A DNA stretch of 64,000 nucleotides from Marasmius tenuissimus (Eukaryota > Basidiomycota > Agaricomycetes > Agaricales > Marasmiaceae), in contig JAQOTA010000060.1 in assembly GCA_029532415.1 (NCBI GenBank), forward strand, positions 1,984,001 through 2,048,000. The letters are read 5' to 3'. Positions 10,111 to 21,688 of the stretch are shown in pieces. The position numbers and the translations under genes were made by a program. The notes under the pieces are model-generated. The model was not told the origin of the DNA. It did no database searches and was given only the letters and a program-made list of their open reading frames with translations. Each line of letters opens with the position of its first letter. The first letter of the stretch is position 1.

Positions 10111-13100
10111 ATGTGGGAACCTCTCCCCCTCATCGTGTATGGTTACGCTGTTCACCCTTTCAACCTCACTCGTCGAGATACACGATATTCAAGCCGGACA
10201 AATCGCGATCGTCTCAGCGTTGTAACCGAGGCTTCGACCGATGATCAGGCCCATGGAGACGTCGTCTCTCTCGAGGTTGGCGACGAAGTATATGCTTTTG
10301 AGAAGTATACTCCCAAAGGGAAGGAGGTAGAGGGTATCTGGTATCGTGGGTGCGTGTATGTCCACTAGAATGTGCTCAATGTAGCTCATTACCTCCTTAG
10401 ATATGTGGTGTGCACAACCCGCAGACCACCAGTAACCTCAGCACTGGCCGGTGAATCCTCATGCCCCCGCCCAAACCCACGGACAGATGAACTGCAACAA
10501 GTATTCATTGGTATTTTCCCTGCATCACACATACATGTTCGCGATGAGCTTTCGGATGCGGAGGGCCGTCTCCCCTCGATTGCTCACTCCCTGAACGGCT
10601 CCAGCACGGCAGTAGGGTCTACCCACTCAAGTACTGGTGAACTTTATTCGACACTTTGGAATAAAGAGAAGATCCATTCTGGAATGGAGGCACTCAGAGA
10701 AGAAGACGAGGATACCGAAACCGTGGCAACCATTAGCAGAAAATCATTCAGGCTTGGTCCACCCCCTGACCAGGCTAGTATCTCCAGAGTTGGCCCACCA
10801 GTACATTACACCAAGAGCGTCCATTCAACCTCTACTGAAGAGGCCAAACCCCTACCTCCTCGACCGTCCCTAAAATCTGGAGATGACACGGCTTCTGGCG
10901 GCACCCAGCCCATCATAGACGAGATTGCCTCCGCACTGCGCGAATGGCATTCTCTCATGTTCCGATATCTGGCTAGAAGGGATTATAAACTCTTTCATAC
11001 CGTCCGAGATCACATAGAAGCGCTACATCTGGGTCGACGGCAGCTTCTGGCGCAGACTTTGAGTGCTGAAGAAACCATCAACCTGAGACGAGACTGCGTA
11101 ACTCGACTGGTCTCTGGAAACCTCGTGCAAGGACTGGACGTCATTGTACGACACCCGACGTGGGGCGGGCTTGTCACAGTGGACGTAGAAGGAGAACCTG
11201 ACATTCGGAGTTGGGTCAGTGCTGTTCGGATGTACGCCATGCAGTTATCGCTGGCGTATCTGAATGTCTCTTCCGAAGCAAACGCCCCGCGACCTATCAA
11301 CCACTCTTTCCCGGATCAAAGCTCCGCGGGTCCCTTGCCTACCCCTGCTAACTCTGCCTTTCCGGAAATGACACACCGGAAAACACGATCCCGCTCTGCT
11401 GTGGTCAGACCTCAGCCAGCTCAGAAAACCTCAGCCGCCAAGTTCTACCACATATTCCTCGACGTACGCGCATTCGTTGCGTCGATCTGCTCCCCCGGTG
11501 AAACGGTCGAACTCTTCTTCTCTCTTTACCGGAAACAGGAGAATCGATGGCAGTTCATCAGTGAAGAGTTTTGTGCTGTTCTTAACCACAACGGCGTACT
11601 CGCTCGCAACCCCTCCCACCGCATACGGACGTTGTTTGTGGACTTAGCACCGTCGGACCTGCAAGACTCTATCTATCTTGTCTGTCGAATCGTCCGAAAT
11701 GGTGCACTGAAACTCGGCAATAACATGAGTTCCGGAGTTGGAGATAGGGAACGAAAGGGCTCTGAAGCTTCTGCCAGGTTCGAATCCGGCACGTCCAGCT
11801 ATGCAGAGACCTTTGGTCCAGTCTCACCGGGAAGCCCTCGACCCCTGACGGTACAGGATAACATGGTACAATTCCGACGGCCTTTTGGTTGTGCGGTCGT
11901 CGAGCTCACTCAGCTCAGTAAAATGGTCGAGGAGGGTGCAGATGTTTCCCCCAGCAAGGAATATACAATGCCCATATATGTGCCCACCAACGAGACCACC
12001 TTTTCCATGCTCCATCACAACATCATAGAAGGCCACTTGAAGGACTACGAGAAGTCAGCCAGGTAAGACCCCTTTGACATGGAGCTATGCCGCTCTTTTC
12101 AACTCATAGTCCCTCGAATACAGGGCTGAAATGTTAGTTGTATCCGTTAAAGTGTTTCACGGAGACTCTGCTACTATCGTACGGGAGAATACCTCAATAC
12201 TCCAGGATACACCCCATACCCTCCGACTCGGCTTTCCGGACGTCGTTTTCCCAGGGGATGTCAGGAACGAACTCTATATCAAGCTTTGGAGCGGCATCTT
12301 CACACCCGTCAGCAACCGCCTCAGCGTTGCGAATTTCCCGCGTGGCCCTACTCCCCTTCTCAATGTGCAGGTCACTGTTGAGGTGCGAGATCACGACGGT
12401 CGACTCGTGGAAAACGTGATTTCCGAAGGCAGTGGTGAGCCTTTCATGTCACAATTCCATTCGATGATCTTCTCGCGTTGCAATGAACCCATCTTCGGCG
12501 AACTGATCAAGATCAGACTGCCCCTCGAGGGCACACCTCGATGGCATCTCTTTTCCTTTTCCGCAATCGCTCCAACAAAGAACGAACATCTCCATTTGCC
12601 TTCGCATTCCTCCCCCTCTTCCCCGATGCGCGAGCCTTCGTGGAGGATGGCGGACATACGCTGATCCTGTACCGAGCGGATAAGCTCAGTCAGATCAGCT
12701 CCGAAATGTACCTCAATTCAACATCTTCAGTTCTCGCCGACCAACGGCCGGAACAGGTACCCATTTCCCCCGACCTGCAACGTCTTGCACCTCCGACGAA
12801 GGATGTGATGTCCGTTCGGACGTCCCTTTGCTCGACCAAGTTGACCCAGAACGTAGTCCTTCTCAATCTCCTCACTGGGAAACCATTTCAGATCGCGAAG
12901 TGCTCTCGGGAATCCTTTACAACTTCACTTTTGTTGGCGAGGTCGAGATAGTCAAGTTTTTACGCGACATCTTCGATTCTCTTTTCGCGATTATGATCTC
13001 CAACCTCAATGTCACAGGAGAGCTGGATGACCTCGTCTTCAACGCGCTGGTGTTCGTGCTTGGTATTATCCAGGATCGTCGATTTACGAATTTCCGGCCC

Positions 13101-16100
13101 GTATTGGACGTTTACATCGAAAAGCACTTCAACTGCGCGAGCGCCTCCTCGCATATCATCGGCTCGATGAACGCCCTTCTCGCCGACCCGGCCAGCGATG
13201 ATGCGGGCAAGCTACGCGCGGCTCTCAAAGTATGGCACTACATCGTCAAATTTGTCATACGCGCCCGGGAGCTTCAAAAAGCCAAAGAAGCTGGCATGGG
13301 TGGCGGTGCTACAGCAGAGCACTTCGAAGGGAATTTCAAGCGGGAGTTACGCTCGCATTTGACCGAAGTCAACCGCATGATGTCCATGACAACCCCTGCG
13401 TCCATTATCGGCACACAGACGATAGCACTACAGAACTACACTTCCATACTTCCTGAACTCGCGCATATCTTCTCGACGCTCGACCTCGTGTCCTTTGTGA
13501 CAACATTCGCAAATTCTGTAACATGCGCCGCGGGTAAAATACCAGTCTGGAAGCTCATCATGTTCCTACAAGTCGTGAAAGGGTTTCTATTCGATGTTCC
13601 TCAGTCCCGACAATTGCTGGTCGAGTCCGTTGCGTCTTGGATTAAACCACATTTTGGCCAGTACGACGAATATCCCCACACGTTATCTAACGACTCGCAG
13701 TCAGCACGAGACGCCGGGCGGGTCGCCTGGCTGGAGAACACTAGACTTTGTGTCACGATTATCGCGGTCATGCTCGACAAGTTGCAGCACGAATTGACGT
13801 CGCCCGAAGTCTATCAGGATCGCCAAAAGCTCAAAGTGGAACAAGAAAACGTTGAAAACCTCCTCCCCCTACTGCCTAGGTGAGGGTGCTTCTTTTTGGT
13901 TATGCGCCGTGTGAGCTGATGCGTAGGGCTTAGGTTACTAGACTCTTACCGCGAATTCATGAGTCCGGCCACGGCGCAGGCCCTGAACAACACGCGGACA
14001 GCTTCGACGGCAAAGGTGGCGATACCTGTCCCATTCCCCGAGTCCTATCCATTTTCGCTCTTAGCATACGCCCCCGAGAACGAAAAAGCGAACAGCTCAA
14101 GGGGCCTGTCAAGTGTGGAAAGGTTGTTCAACCCCGGCCTCGGCGAAACTGCCATCGCCATCCTGGTCCTGATTCTATGTTCCCCAACCAAGGACATCGT
14201 CAACTTTCTCGAATCAAGTCTACTTATCGAGGGAAGGGAGAGATTCGTCACTCTGTTATCCAACTTCTTTTCGGTGGGAACGTCGATATTAGAGAACGAC
14301 GCCTTCCCGGAGACCTGGCTCAATGTCAATATTTTGGCCCACAAAGTCCTGGTGAGAATGTTGGCTCCCATATCAGCGCTACTTTCGAAAGAGTTTGTCC
14401 CTCCTGAGCCCATGGAATCAGAGTTCAACCCATCGTTGTGGAGGGAAGCCTTTTACATGATACTAAAACTCCTATCCTCCGAGAAGTTGGTGATAGAGGA
14501 GTTCAGTCCCCAGGCAAGCTTCTAACATCTCACCCGGCTCAAACCTCTTCTCAATGCACAATCTTGTAGAAACGTCGTGCGGTATGGCGCTTAGCTGGCG
14601 ATATCCGCGGGGAAGGTGCTACCATAATGTTCAATCTTTGGCAGGATTTGGGGTGGGCTGAACAGAGTGTTGTCGAGGGAGAACCGCCTTTGCGACACGG
14701 GGTGAGCTTTGTTACACCAATCAAAGGTATCCGACTAACCAAGTTCCTTTGTACGTAGGGATATCAAGTTTACTTGAGCTCGCTCGTCGGACACGTAGTG
14801 AACTTGTGTCTGAGTCATCACGAACAGCTGCGAAACAACGCCGTCCAAATGTTGTTCAGCATGATAATATCGGAGTATCATCAGTCTGGGCACTTTGATG
14901 ACATCGAGAATGAGCTCGTCACTCGGCTAGACTACCTTTTCATGTCTGACAGCAAGGGGGACGATATATCTGGAGCCTTCTTCGTCGGTCAACTACGCAT
15001 GCTGTTCATGAATTCCGAAGCAGAACCGGGCCTTCGTGAACGGGTCTCTCATTTCCTCGACTCCGTAGATCTCTTCCTGGAGCTCCTCCTTAGCGTCCGT
15101 GCGTTGCCCGAGGGAGAAGAGTTTGCCGACGAACGAGTCATTGCTACGGTAGGTCCATATCACAAAGGATCGTATATGTATATGACACTCAAATTCCGTG
15201 CAGCTGCGCTTGATGAACTTTATACGGCGGATAGGCCGGGATGAAATTTACATCAAATACGTCCATCAACTTGTCAACGTAGGTGTCTAGCAAAAAGATT
15301 GTGGATGTTTGATTGACCCACTTACAGATGCACTTGCAATCGCAAAACTACGTTGAGGCAGCACTCACATTGAAGCTTCACTCTGACCTATATGCTTGGG
15401 ATCTCAACAGCGTTGTTGGCCATATGGACGACCTCGGCTTACCCAAGCAGTCGCAATTCCACCGAAAGGAAACTTTGTGCTTGCTGATCTTGGACTACCT
15501 AGGTGCGCCTCTCTATACATCTGGCACGTAAAAAGGGAACTCACCAGCGATTAAGGCAAGGGGAAAGCTTGGGAACGGGCTGTCGAGATATGCATCGAGT
15601 TGACGAAACAACACACCCAAGTAACCTACAACTAGTAAGCACACTCCTTCATCAAAGGGAAGCCTCTGTTTGAGTCTTTCTAGCACGCGGTTATCCGAGA
15701 TCTATCGACTTCAAGCCACTCTTCTCGAGCACATCGTGACAGAACAGCGATACTACCCTGAATACTACCTGGTATCGTTTTATGGAAACTTCCCTGCAGC
15801 AATACGGGACAAACGTTTCGTCGTACGTTGCTAGCGTCTTTGCTTTCCTCGGTTGGACCTGTTATGACTGACTGGGACATGCAGTATCGAGGGTATGAGT
15901 GGGAGAAGTTCGGGGCCTTTTGTGAACGAATGCTCAACAAACATCCGGGGGCTCAACTGCTCAAGACACCTGGCGACCCACCAGTAGACATTCGATTTGG
16001 CAATGACCAGTACCTACAATGCACACCAGTCGTTCCGGAGCCTGATCGTCAGTTGCCCATTTTTACCAACCCCGATGTACCCCCTACAGTGCGAGCGTAC

Positions 16101-17315
16101 TATGAAAACAGGTCAGTTAGCATTTCGCTGGTCAAACTCATCTCACTTCATACTTATGTTATTGATCAGTGACATCAAAATGTTCTCGATATCACGACAA
16201 GTGCCAAAAGTTGCTCGGGATCGGGCGGAGGAAGTCTGGATCGAGAAGACTTATTACAAGACGGAAGACAAATTCCCTACAGTCCTTCGTCGATCGCAAG
16301 TTGTTGAAATGGAGGTCGCGATGATCTCGCCACTCGAGAACGCGTTGGAGGAGGTCGAGCTCAAAACCAAAGAACTAGCGGCACTTGAACTCAAGTACCA
16401 GTCGCTGGCAAAGACGACGCAGGACGTTTCAACCAACGCATTGTCGAAGGCTCTGGATGCAGTTGTCGATTCGCCAACGAATGCCGGCATAACCGCATAC
16501 AGACAACTTTTCTTTGATCCTGAATACGTCAGTCAGAACCCCGACCGTGTAGAACTTATCGATAAATTACGGGCTGCAGTCGATGAACAGGTGCGTTTCT
16601 TGGGTGAGCTGAAACTGCCACAAGGCTAACTTCACTATAGGTCCGAGTTATCGATCACTGTCTCAAGCTTCACGGACGACTGTGCTCTGCAGAATTCCTT
16701 CCTTTCCACGGGACGCTTGAAAAATTCTTCAAGAAGAATTTTCGGGAGGAAATCAATCGTTTGGGTCTAGAAGAAGCTGGAGATACCGAAACTATTTCAC
16801 CCTCCGTCCGGTCGGGCGAACAACGCACAATGGGGACCTCTTCGCAATACCAACCCTCACTGTACGCACCTTCCGTGAATGGCGGCGCGTCGACTTCGTC
16901 AGCGCGACGCGTACCTTATGGCCTCAACCTTGGCCGCTCAGTGTTGACTCCACCTCCGCTTTCGCCACAATCACCTACAGATCCGGATATGCAGGCAAAT
17001 CACTCTCTGCCTAACAATCAGACGCCCTTGCAACGCCATCTTGCCCACTTGGCTCGACATGGAATCAACGGAGTGTCCTCCGCACCAGGTGACAGCACGC
17101 ACGGGAGTGACTCCTTCTCCGTCGAGTCCCCGAACCAATCCTTTGTAAACGTCGGAAACGGAATTCACGGCAGTCTTGGCGGGATCGCTCAGTCATCTTC
17201 TGGTTCTGTGATAAATACAAACATCGGAGGAAGTGGAACGTCACTGGCTGGATCCATCAAAGGGCGCATATCTCGGTTGGGGAGCCTAAACTTTGGACGT
17301 CGCGGAGGATCGTGA
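10111..17315 (+). CDS. DOCK-family guanine nucleotide exchange factor (SH3-DHR1-DHR2), with two apparent frameshifts
   Basis: Activator of Rho-family GTPases (Rac/Cdc42 type), related to Ced-5/DOCK180 and yeast Dck1. The first exon from ATG 10111 plus the exon from 10401 form an SH3 domain (VVSLEVGDEVYAFEKY, WYRGYVV, IGIFPASHIHVRDE). The DHR-1/C2 membrane-binding domain spans about 11580-12700 (RIRTLFVDLAPSDLQDSIYL, NELYIKLWSGIF, WHLF, FRNRS, ADKL). A helical region follows (STKLTQN; VKFLRDIFDSLFAIM). DHR-2, the catalytic lobe, covers about 15280-16760, including SDIKMFSISRQVP, DRAEEVWIEKTYYKTEDKFP and VIDHCLKLHGRLCSAEF. The tail is Ser/Gly-rich. Introns at 12063-12123 and elsewhere are canonical. 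The reading frame changes twice without a usable intron, near 12551-12554 and near 12876. Each change is restored by one missing T. As written the protein is broken in DHR-1; a sequencing error is the simpler explanation. Confidence 0.92.
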
Positions 17316-18034
17316 CCAGAAGTATTGCACCCTATCTTCGGTTGAGGGTATTGTTCTTTTCCTTCGCGGTTCTTTTATTCATTTTCATCTTTTCTTTTCT
17401 TTTGCTGGATCCATTTCTCGGTTCGAGTTTGTTATCTATATCTTATACCAGATTGTATGCGGTTCATTCCTCGTTATTGTAGAAATTTCATCAGTCCAAA
17501 TATCCCTCCGTCGAGTCCTGAGCTGACACACTTTCGTGGTTCAAAGAACAAGTACCATTGCATGACGCTGTGGTCATAAGTGAAGACGATACTCAAGACG
17601 AGACTACTGTACAGTGGTGGCATACACGAAAAAAGAAGCTACATGACGCCCAAATCCACATCCGAAAGAAGAACCGAAGAGGAGAATGTACACGATGGGA
17701 AGGATCGACATCAAAAGGCGGGGATATAAAATATACAGAGTTGTCAAGTCCTGCATTTTACAGAGGGGGAAAATAGACTCCTAGAAGACCGAAAGGAACA
17801 TGAAGATAGAACATGGACAACGGAAGGAGGAACAAAATGTCCCCCCTGATATTGTACATTCGAGAAACACTCGTGGAATCACATGACATCATAGAATGGA
17901 GGGGGTTCGATAGAGAAACAAAGGAAAGGGACTCGGAGGGGGGGGAAAACCAATCGGCGGTTTTCGAAGGACATGTACAAAGGCATGACAGACATGAATC
18001 TCGTAGAGAGGGGAAAAGCCGGTAAAACGGGAGT
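17316..18034. other. Convergent 3' intergenic region
   Basis: About 720 bases between the 3' ends of the DOCK gene (plus) and the MedA-like gene (minus). T-rich stretches at 17350-17410 fit a 3' UTR. An open frame on the minus strand from 18372 to 17758 runs antisense through the MedA-like 3' end and is Ser/Pro/Leu composition noise. No gene is recognised. Confidence 0.5.
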
Positions 18035-19831
18035 CTAGGCGTAGTAGGCAGGAGTTTCCTTGGGATATTGGTTCGATTCTGTGGGATAGCTGTAATGGTA
18101 GTCCGGTTCGTCGTGGGGCATGATGCCATTCGTGTTTTGGCTGACTGGAGCTTCGGCGAGTTGGAATCCGGACAAGGTATGATAACTTTCGAGGGCCATG
18201 TCGCCAGGAGCTCCGGTATCGGCCCAGTTGTTGAAAGAAGCAGAATCCTCGTGCGTAGAGCTATGGTCCGACAAGGTAGGATTCGTGTCGGAGGGGTATA
18301 ATGGATAATGTTGAAGCGTATCGAAGGCATGCTTGGATGGGTGTGGGATGCCTCCGTCTGGTGTGCCCTCATGGCTCGATAAGAGAAGGATGGAACGGTC
18401 GTTGAAAGATGGCTCGAATTTGGGAATCAAAGGCGTGGGCTGAGCCAGTTTGGGTACGAGCTGAGAGTTGGCGTACCGGACCAGATGCCCCTGGTAAGGA
18501 GGGTGTTCTTCGGTTGGTTCAGAAGGTAATGAAGCAGAGGAACTGGTAGGAGAGGATTGGGTGTACCAAGACTGAAGGCACAGACAGGCCCAATGAGCAT
18601 AACGACGCTGGGGGAGATGAGAAGAACATACGTATTTTTTGAAAATCTTCTGCAGGGCCTCGCCAAGTAGGCGCCACTCGAAAACCTTGAGGTCCTTTTC
18701 GATGTTCCGTGGCTTGGGGTCCGGGAACTCCATGATACGCTGAAAAAAGCGCTCGAAACCGGCCTTGTGCTTGGAGACCGTTGTGGGACGCAGGACTTCC
18801 AAGTTGCGCCTAACCCTATTCTTCTCCTCGACTGGAAACTCGCTATCGGTCAAGCGCTCCAGCAGGTAAATAACATCGACAGACGTGACATAGAAGGCAT
18901 CAGTTTCGTCTCTGAAGATACAGGATATGACACAGGCGCTGTCGTGGTAGTCCTCTTGGGCAACTGGGTCCCAGTCGATCTCAGTCTCGCGACCGTTTTG
19001 TCTTTTGGTAAGGCGCACAAGACGACGACCTGCGCGCATCTCAGCCTGGTCCCAATTTAAACATGCGTCAAGGAGCGACTTTTTGAAAGTGACAATGGGT
19101 TCGTGTGGTCGCAAGTTTGCACCCAACTCCTTCGAAGACGCAAGTTTCGACCGTGCGAGTGAGTTGGCCCTGATACGATAAGGACCTCCTCCCTTGAGCG
19201 GACGAGATTTCGAATGGACAGTGAGTGGGTTAGAACTTGAAGCCAATGCGGCATGGCTGGCGATGATGGGACGGGCACCAGAAGTGGTTGCTGCACGACG
19301 ACGAAGAACAGGAGAATTCGAAGTGGTCGTAGAAGGAGTCGCCTGGCTTACGTCCAACGAGACTTGCCGTCTATGACTGCTCGACACACCGCCTGACTCT
19401 GAGTTGGGAGAGGGATAGTTGGAACGATCTGCCGTAACGTTGAAAGTCAATCAGTGATAGGCTATAAGCGTAATGAAAACCGAGGACGTACCTGACAGCC
19501 AGTATGAAAAATTACCGGCGTTGGCTAAATCGAGGACACGACTGCTCTGGTCCAATGCTTGGATTTCGAGCGAGACACTCTCCAACGTAGATGAGGGGTC
19601 GAGAACAGGGACTGTAGCATGGAGCTTCCACTTGGCGAACTTGACACCTGGGAGCTCTTCGACCCTTGTAGGTACTGGTCTGCCGCCTACGACGAGACGA
19701 ACAAAGATGGCATTTGGAGAATCCTGATGGAAATGTATGCGGACCGTTATTGGGACGCCTCCTTCGCCTTCCTGGGGAGAATAATCGACGACTCGAAACG
19801 TTCCGTTGAGAGACAGTACAGGCTTGCGCAT
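18035..19831 (-). CDS. medA: MedA/Med1 (Medusa)-type developmental regulator, DUF7082
   Basis: Transcriptional regulator of the Medusa family (Aspergillus MedA, Ustilago Med1, Fusarium Ren1), which controls conidiation, mating and virulence programmes. The ATG at 19831 begins MRKPVLSLNGTFRVVDYSPQ. An Ig/TIG-like N-terminal fold follows (GGVPITVRIHFHQDSPNAIF). Exon 1 ends at about 19495 (NFSYWLS), and the next exon starts with DRSNYPSPNSESGG near 19431. The conserved core is near 19060-18630: CLNWDQAEMRAGRRLVRLTK, NLEVLRPTTVSKHKAGFERF and FPDPKPRNIEKDLKVFEW, a hallmark of the family. The Ser/Pro-rich C-terminus ends PAYYA at 18035. Directly after the core, 18631-18608 reads GT..AG over 24 in-frame nucleotides; I keep it as coding because it is too short for a usual intron. 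Confidence 0.85.
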
Positions 19832-20097
19832 AGTGGGAGAATGAGAGAGAGAGAGGGCGTAGCGAAGAGAAATAGAGAGAAAACTGGCCGAGGGGGGCGG
19901 GCAAGCCTCTCGGTTGAAATAAAAGGGGGAGAGGGGGGGACAAGTCAGCGAGCCTCGTGTTAGAATTTCCCATTTATGGTAAACAAAGGTATATCTATGC
20001 CACCCCAAATCTTTGTAGATCAGGCCTCTTTGTGATCTAGTTTTGCTCCAGTTATCGGCGCAAATTTCCTACACTTTGTCCCCAGTTTTCGCCCCAA

Positions 20098-21476
20098 TCA
20101 GCTGAGGATATCGTCCTTGAAGATGGCCACTTTCCCGACACCGTCTCCGCGTATTACTCCCCGGTACATTCCCTCACAGTTGAGTGCAAGGCTCACTATC
20201 GACAGTCGGTGGCATGAATATCACATCCCAAGCATTCGAGCAAAATGGGTGCTGTCACTCACCGTTGCCCTCATTATCCAGTACGATCACACCACCGTCT
20301 CCTCCATCTCTACGTAGATCCTCAACCGCAATCTCAGATGCGGCTTCTATGGTCTCACCCAGATATTTGACTCGGTGCGCGATCGTGGCGGCTGTGGCTT
20401 GACGGATAAAATACTGTACGGATAATAAACGATGGAATAGAGCTGAGAGCGAAACTTGTAGACACGTGGGGACTTACATCGCCATCCCCAGTACCCGAGA
20501 TTCCGATAGCCTTCTCGGTAGGTTTTCCGGTTATCATGTTCCACATGGACCTCCAACCGGTAGATTTCCAAGATTCGGCCCAGTACCCACTCGCCATCAG
20601 TGGAGTATCCCCAATCCGTCCAACAAGTTTGTTCGTTCTGCCACCCGTCGATGTCACGGAACAGATACAACCGTCCGTGTCCAACGCAACAGCACCAACC
20701 GTCCCTTTGGGGTTCATATCCAGAGAATCAGATTCGTCTCTGTCCCTGGCCCCTTTTCCATAGGGATAAGGTTCATCTGGTAGCCCCAGTCCTCGACGGT
20801 GCTCCTTCCACCGTCGTTCCGTAAAGAAATACGAAGGGTCTACCATTTCCTCTCCGTGCTTCTCCCCGATCACTTCCGCATTTGAGCCCGACAAGAACGT
20901 ATGAGGGGCAAGGGAGGGGTTGAGGTACAAAAGTCTCGCGAGTTTGGACGGGTTACGAGTGCGAGTCAACAGCGTTAGTCCGAGACCTCGGCGAGACGAG
21001 GGGATCTCAGGGTGAGAAGACGGAGGCTTTGAGAGCATTATTGATGCCTCCAGTTCGTTCTACGTGATGTTCAGTAATGAATCTTCAGTTTCCAATTCCA
21101 CAAAAGTTAATTGCCTCCATACCTTTCCAGCCACATTGAATACAGCGCCCTTTCCGGCGTTAAATAGTTCGTTGTCTTGGTATTGACAAAGGTCCATGAG
21201 CTGACCAGTTCAGGAGCATTAGAGAATGTTTGACTGACCTTCCATAGCCGCAACAGCTGCGACAGCTGCATCCATAGCCACACCTCCTTGACTGAGAACC
21301 TTGTAACCTGCGTCGAGAGCTTCTCGGAGGGCAGCACGGTACGCTTCGATCTTTTCGGGCGTGGATCCCGCCCTGGTCATGGTACCTGCACCACCGTGTA
21401 TGACTAGCACATATTTGCCTCGTTGGGGGACCAACGACCCCTGCGGTATGACAGACCGTCCCTTCTCTGCGATCAT
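20098..21476 (-). CDS. Threonine-type L-asparaginase / isoaspartyl peptidase family protein
   Basis: N-terminal nucleophile hydrolase that hydrolyses asparagine or isoaspartyl peptides after autocleavage. Residues from the start at 21476 include KYVLVIHGGAGTM (family opening) and GGVAMDAAVAAVAAME. After an intron come FNAGKGAVFNVAGK and ELEASIM. The autocleavage and catalytic site is GTVGAVALD near 20720, Thr being the new N-terminus of the beta subunit. GGRTNKLVGRIGDTPLMASG and GISGTGDGD follow, both typical of the active pocket. The last intron (donor near 20260) joins VLDNEGN to VSLALNCEGMYRG, and the protein ends KDDILS at 20098. There are at least four introns. No signal peptide is seen, so it is expected to be cytosolic. 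The balance between asparaginase and isoaspartyl peptidase activity cannot be read from sequence. Confidence 0.92.
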
Positions 21477-21688
21477 TGGGCAGGTATACCTGTCAAGGGG
21501 AAAGAAGAACTCGCCATGTTGTCTTGCAGTCGAAAGCTATATAACGGTAACACGGAGGTCCGGCCCTGACACTTCCATGTACGGGATAAAAATAACGCCA
21601 AATCGGTTCGTTATCGTACAGTAAAACATGGCCAAGTACATACAGAATAAAGCCGCACAATTCATCCTACATACAGCCTACGTCCTAC

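Noticed and set aside
12849..12893. Short intron at the second frame break of the DOCK gene (GTAGTC...TTTCAG, 39 nt)
   Set aside because: The segment is a multiple of three, so removing it would not change frame, and it would delete part of a conserved stretch.
17758..18372. 204-codon open frame on the minus strand
   Set aside because: It overlaps the MedA-like 3' end in another frame, has no domain and continues into the convergent spacer; a chance frame.
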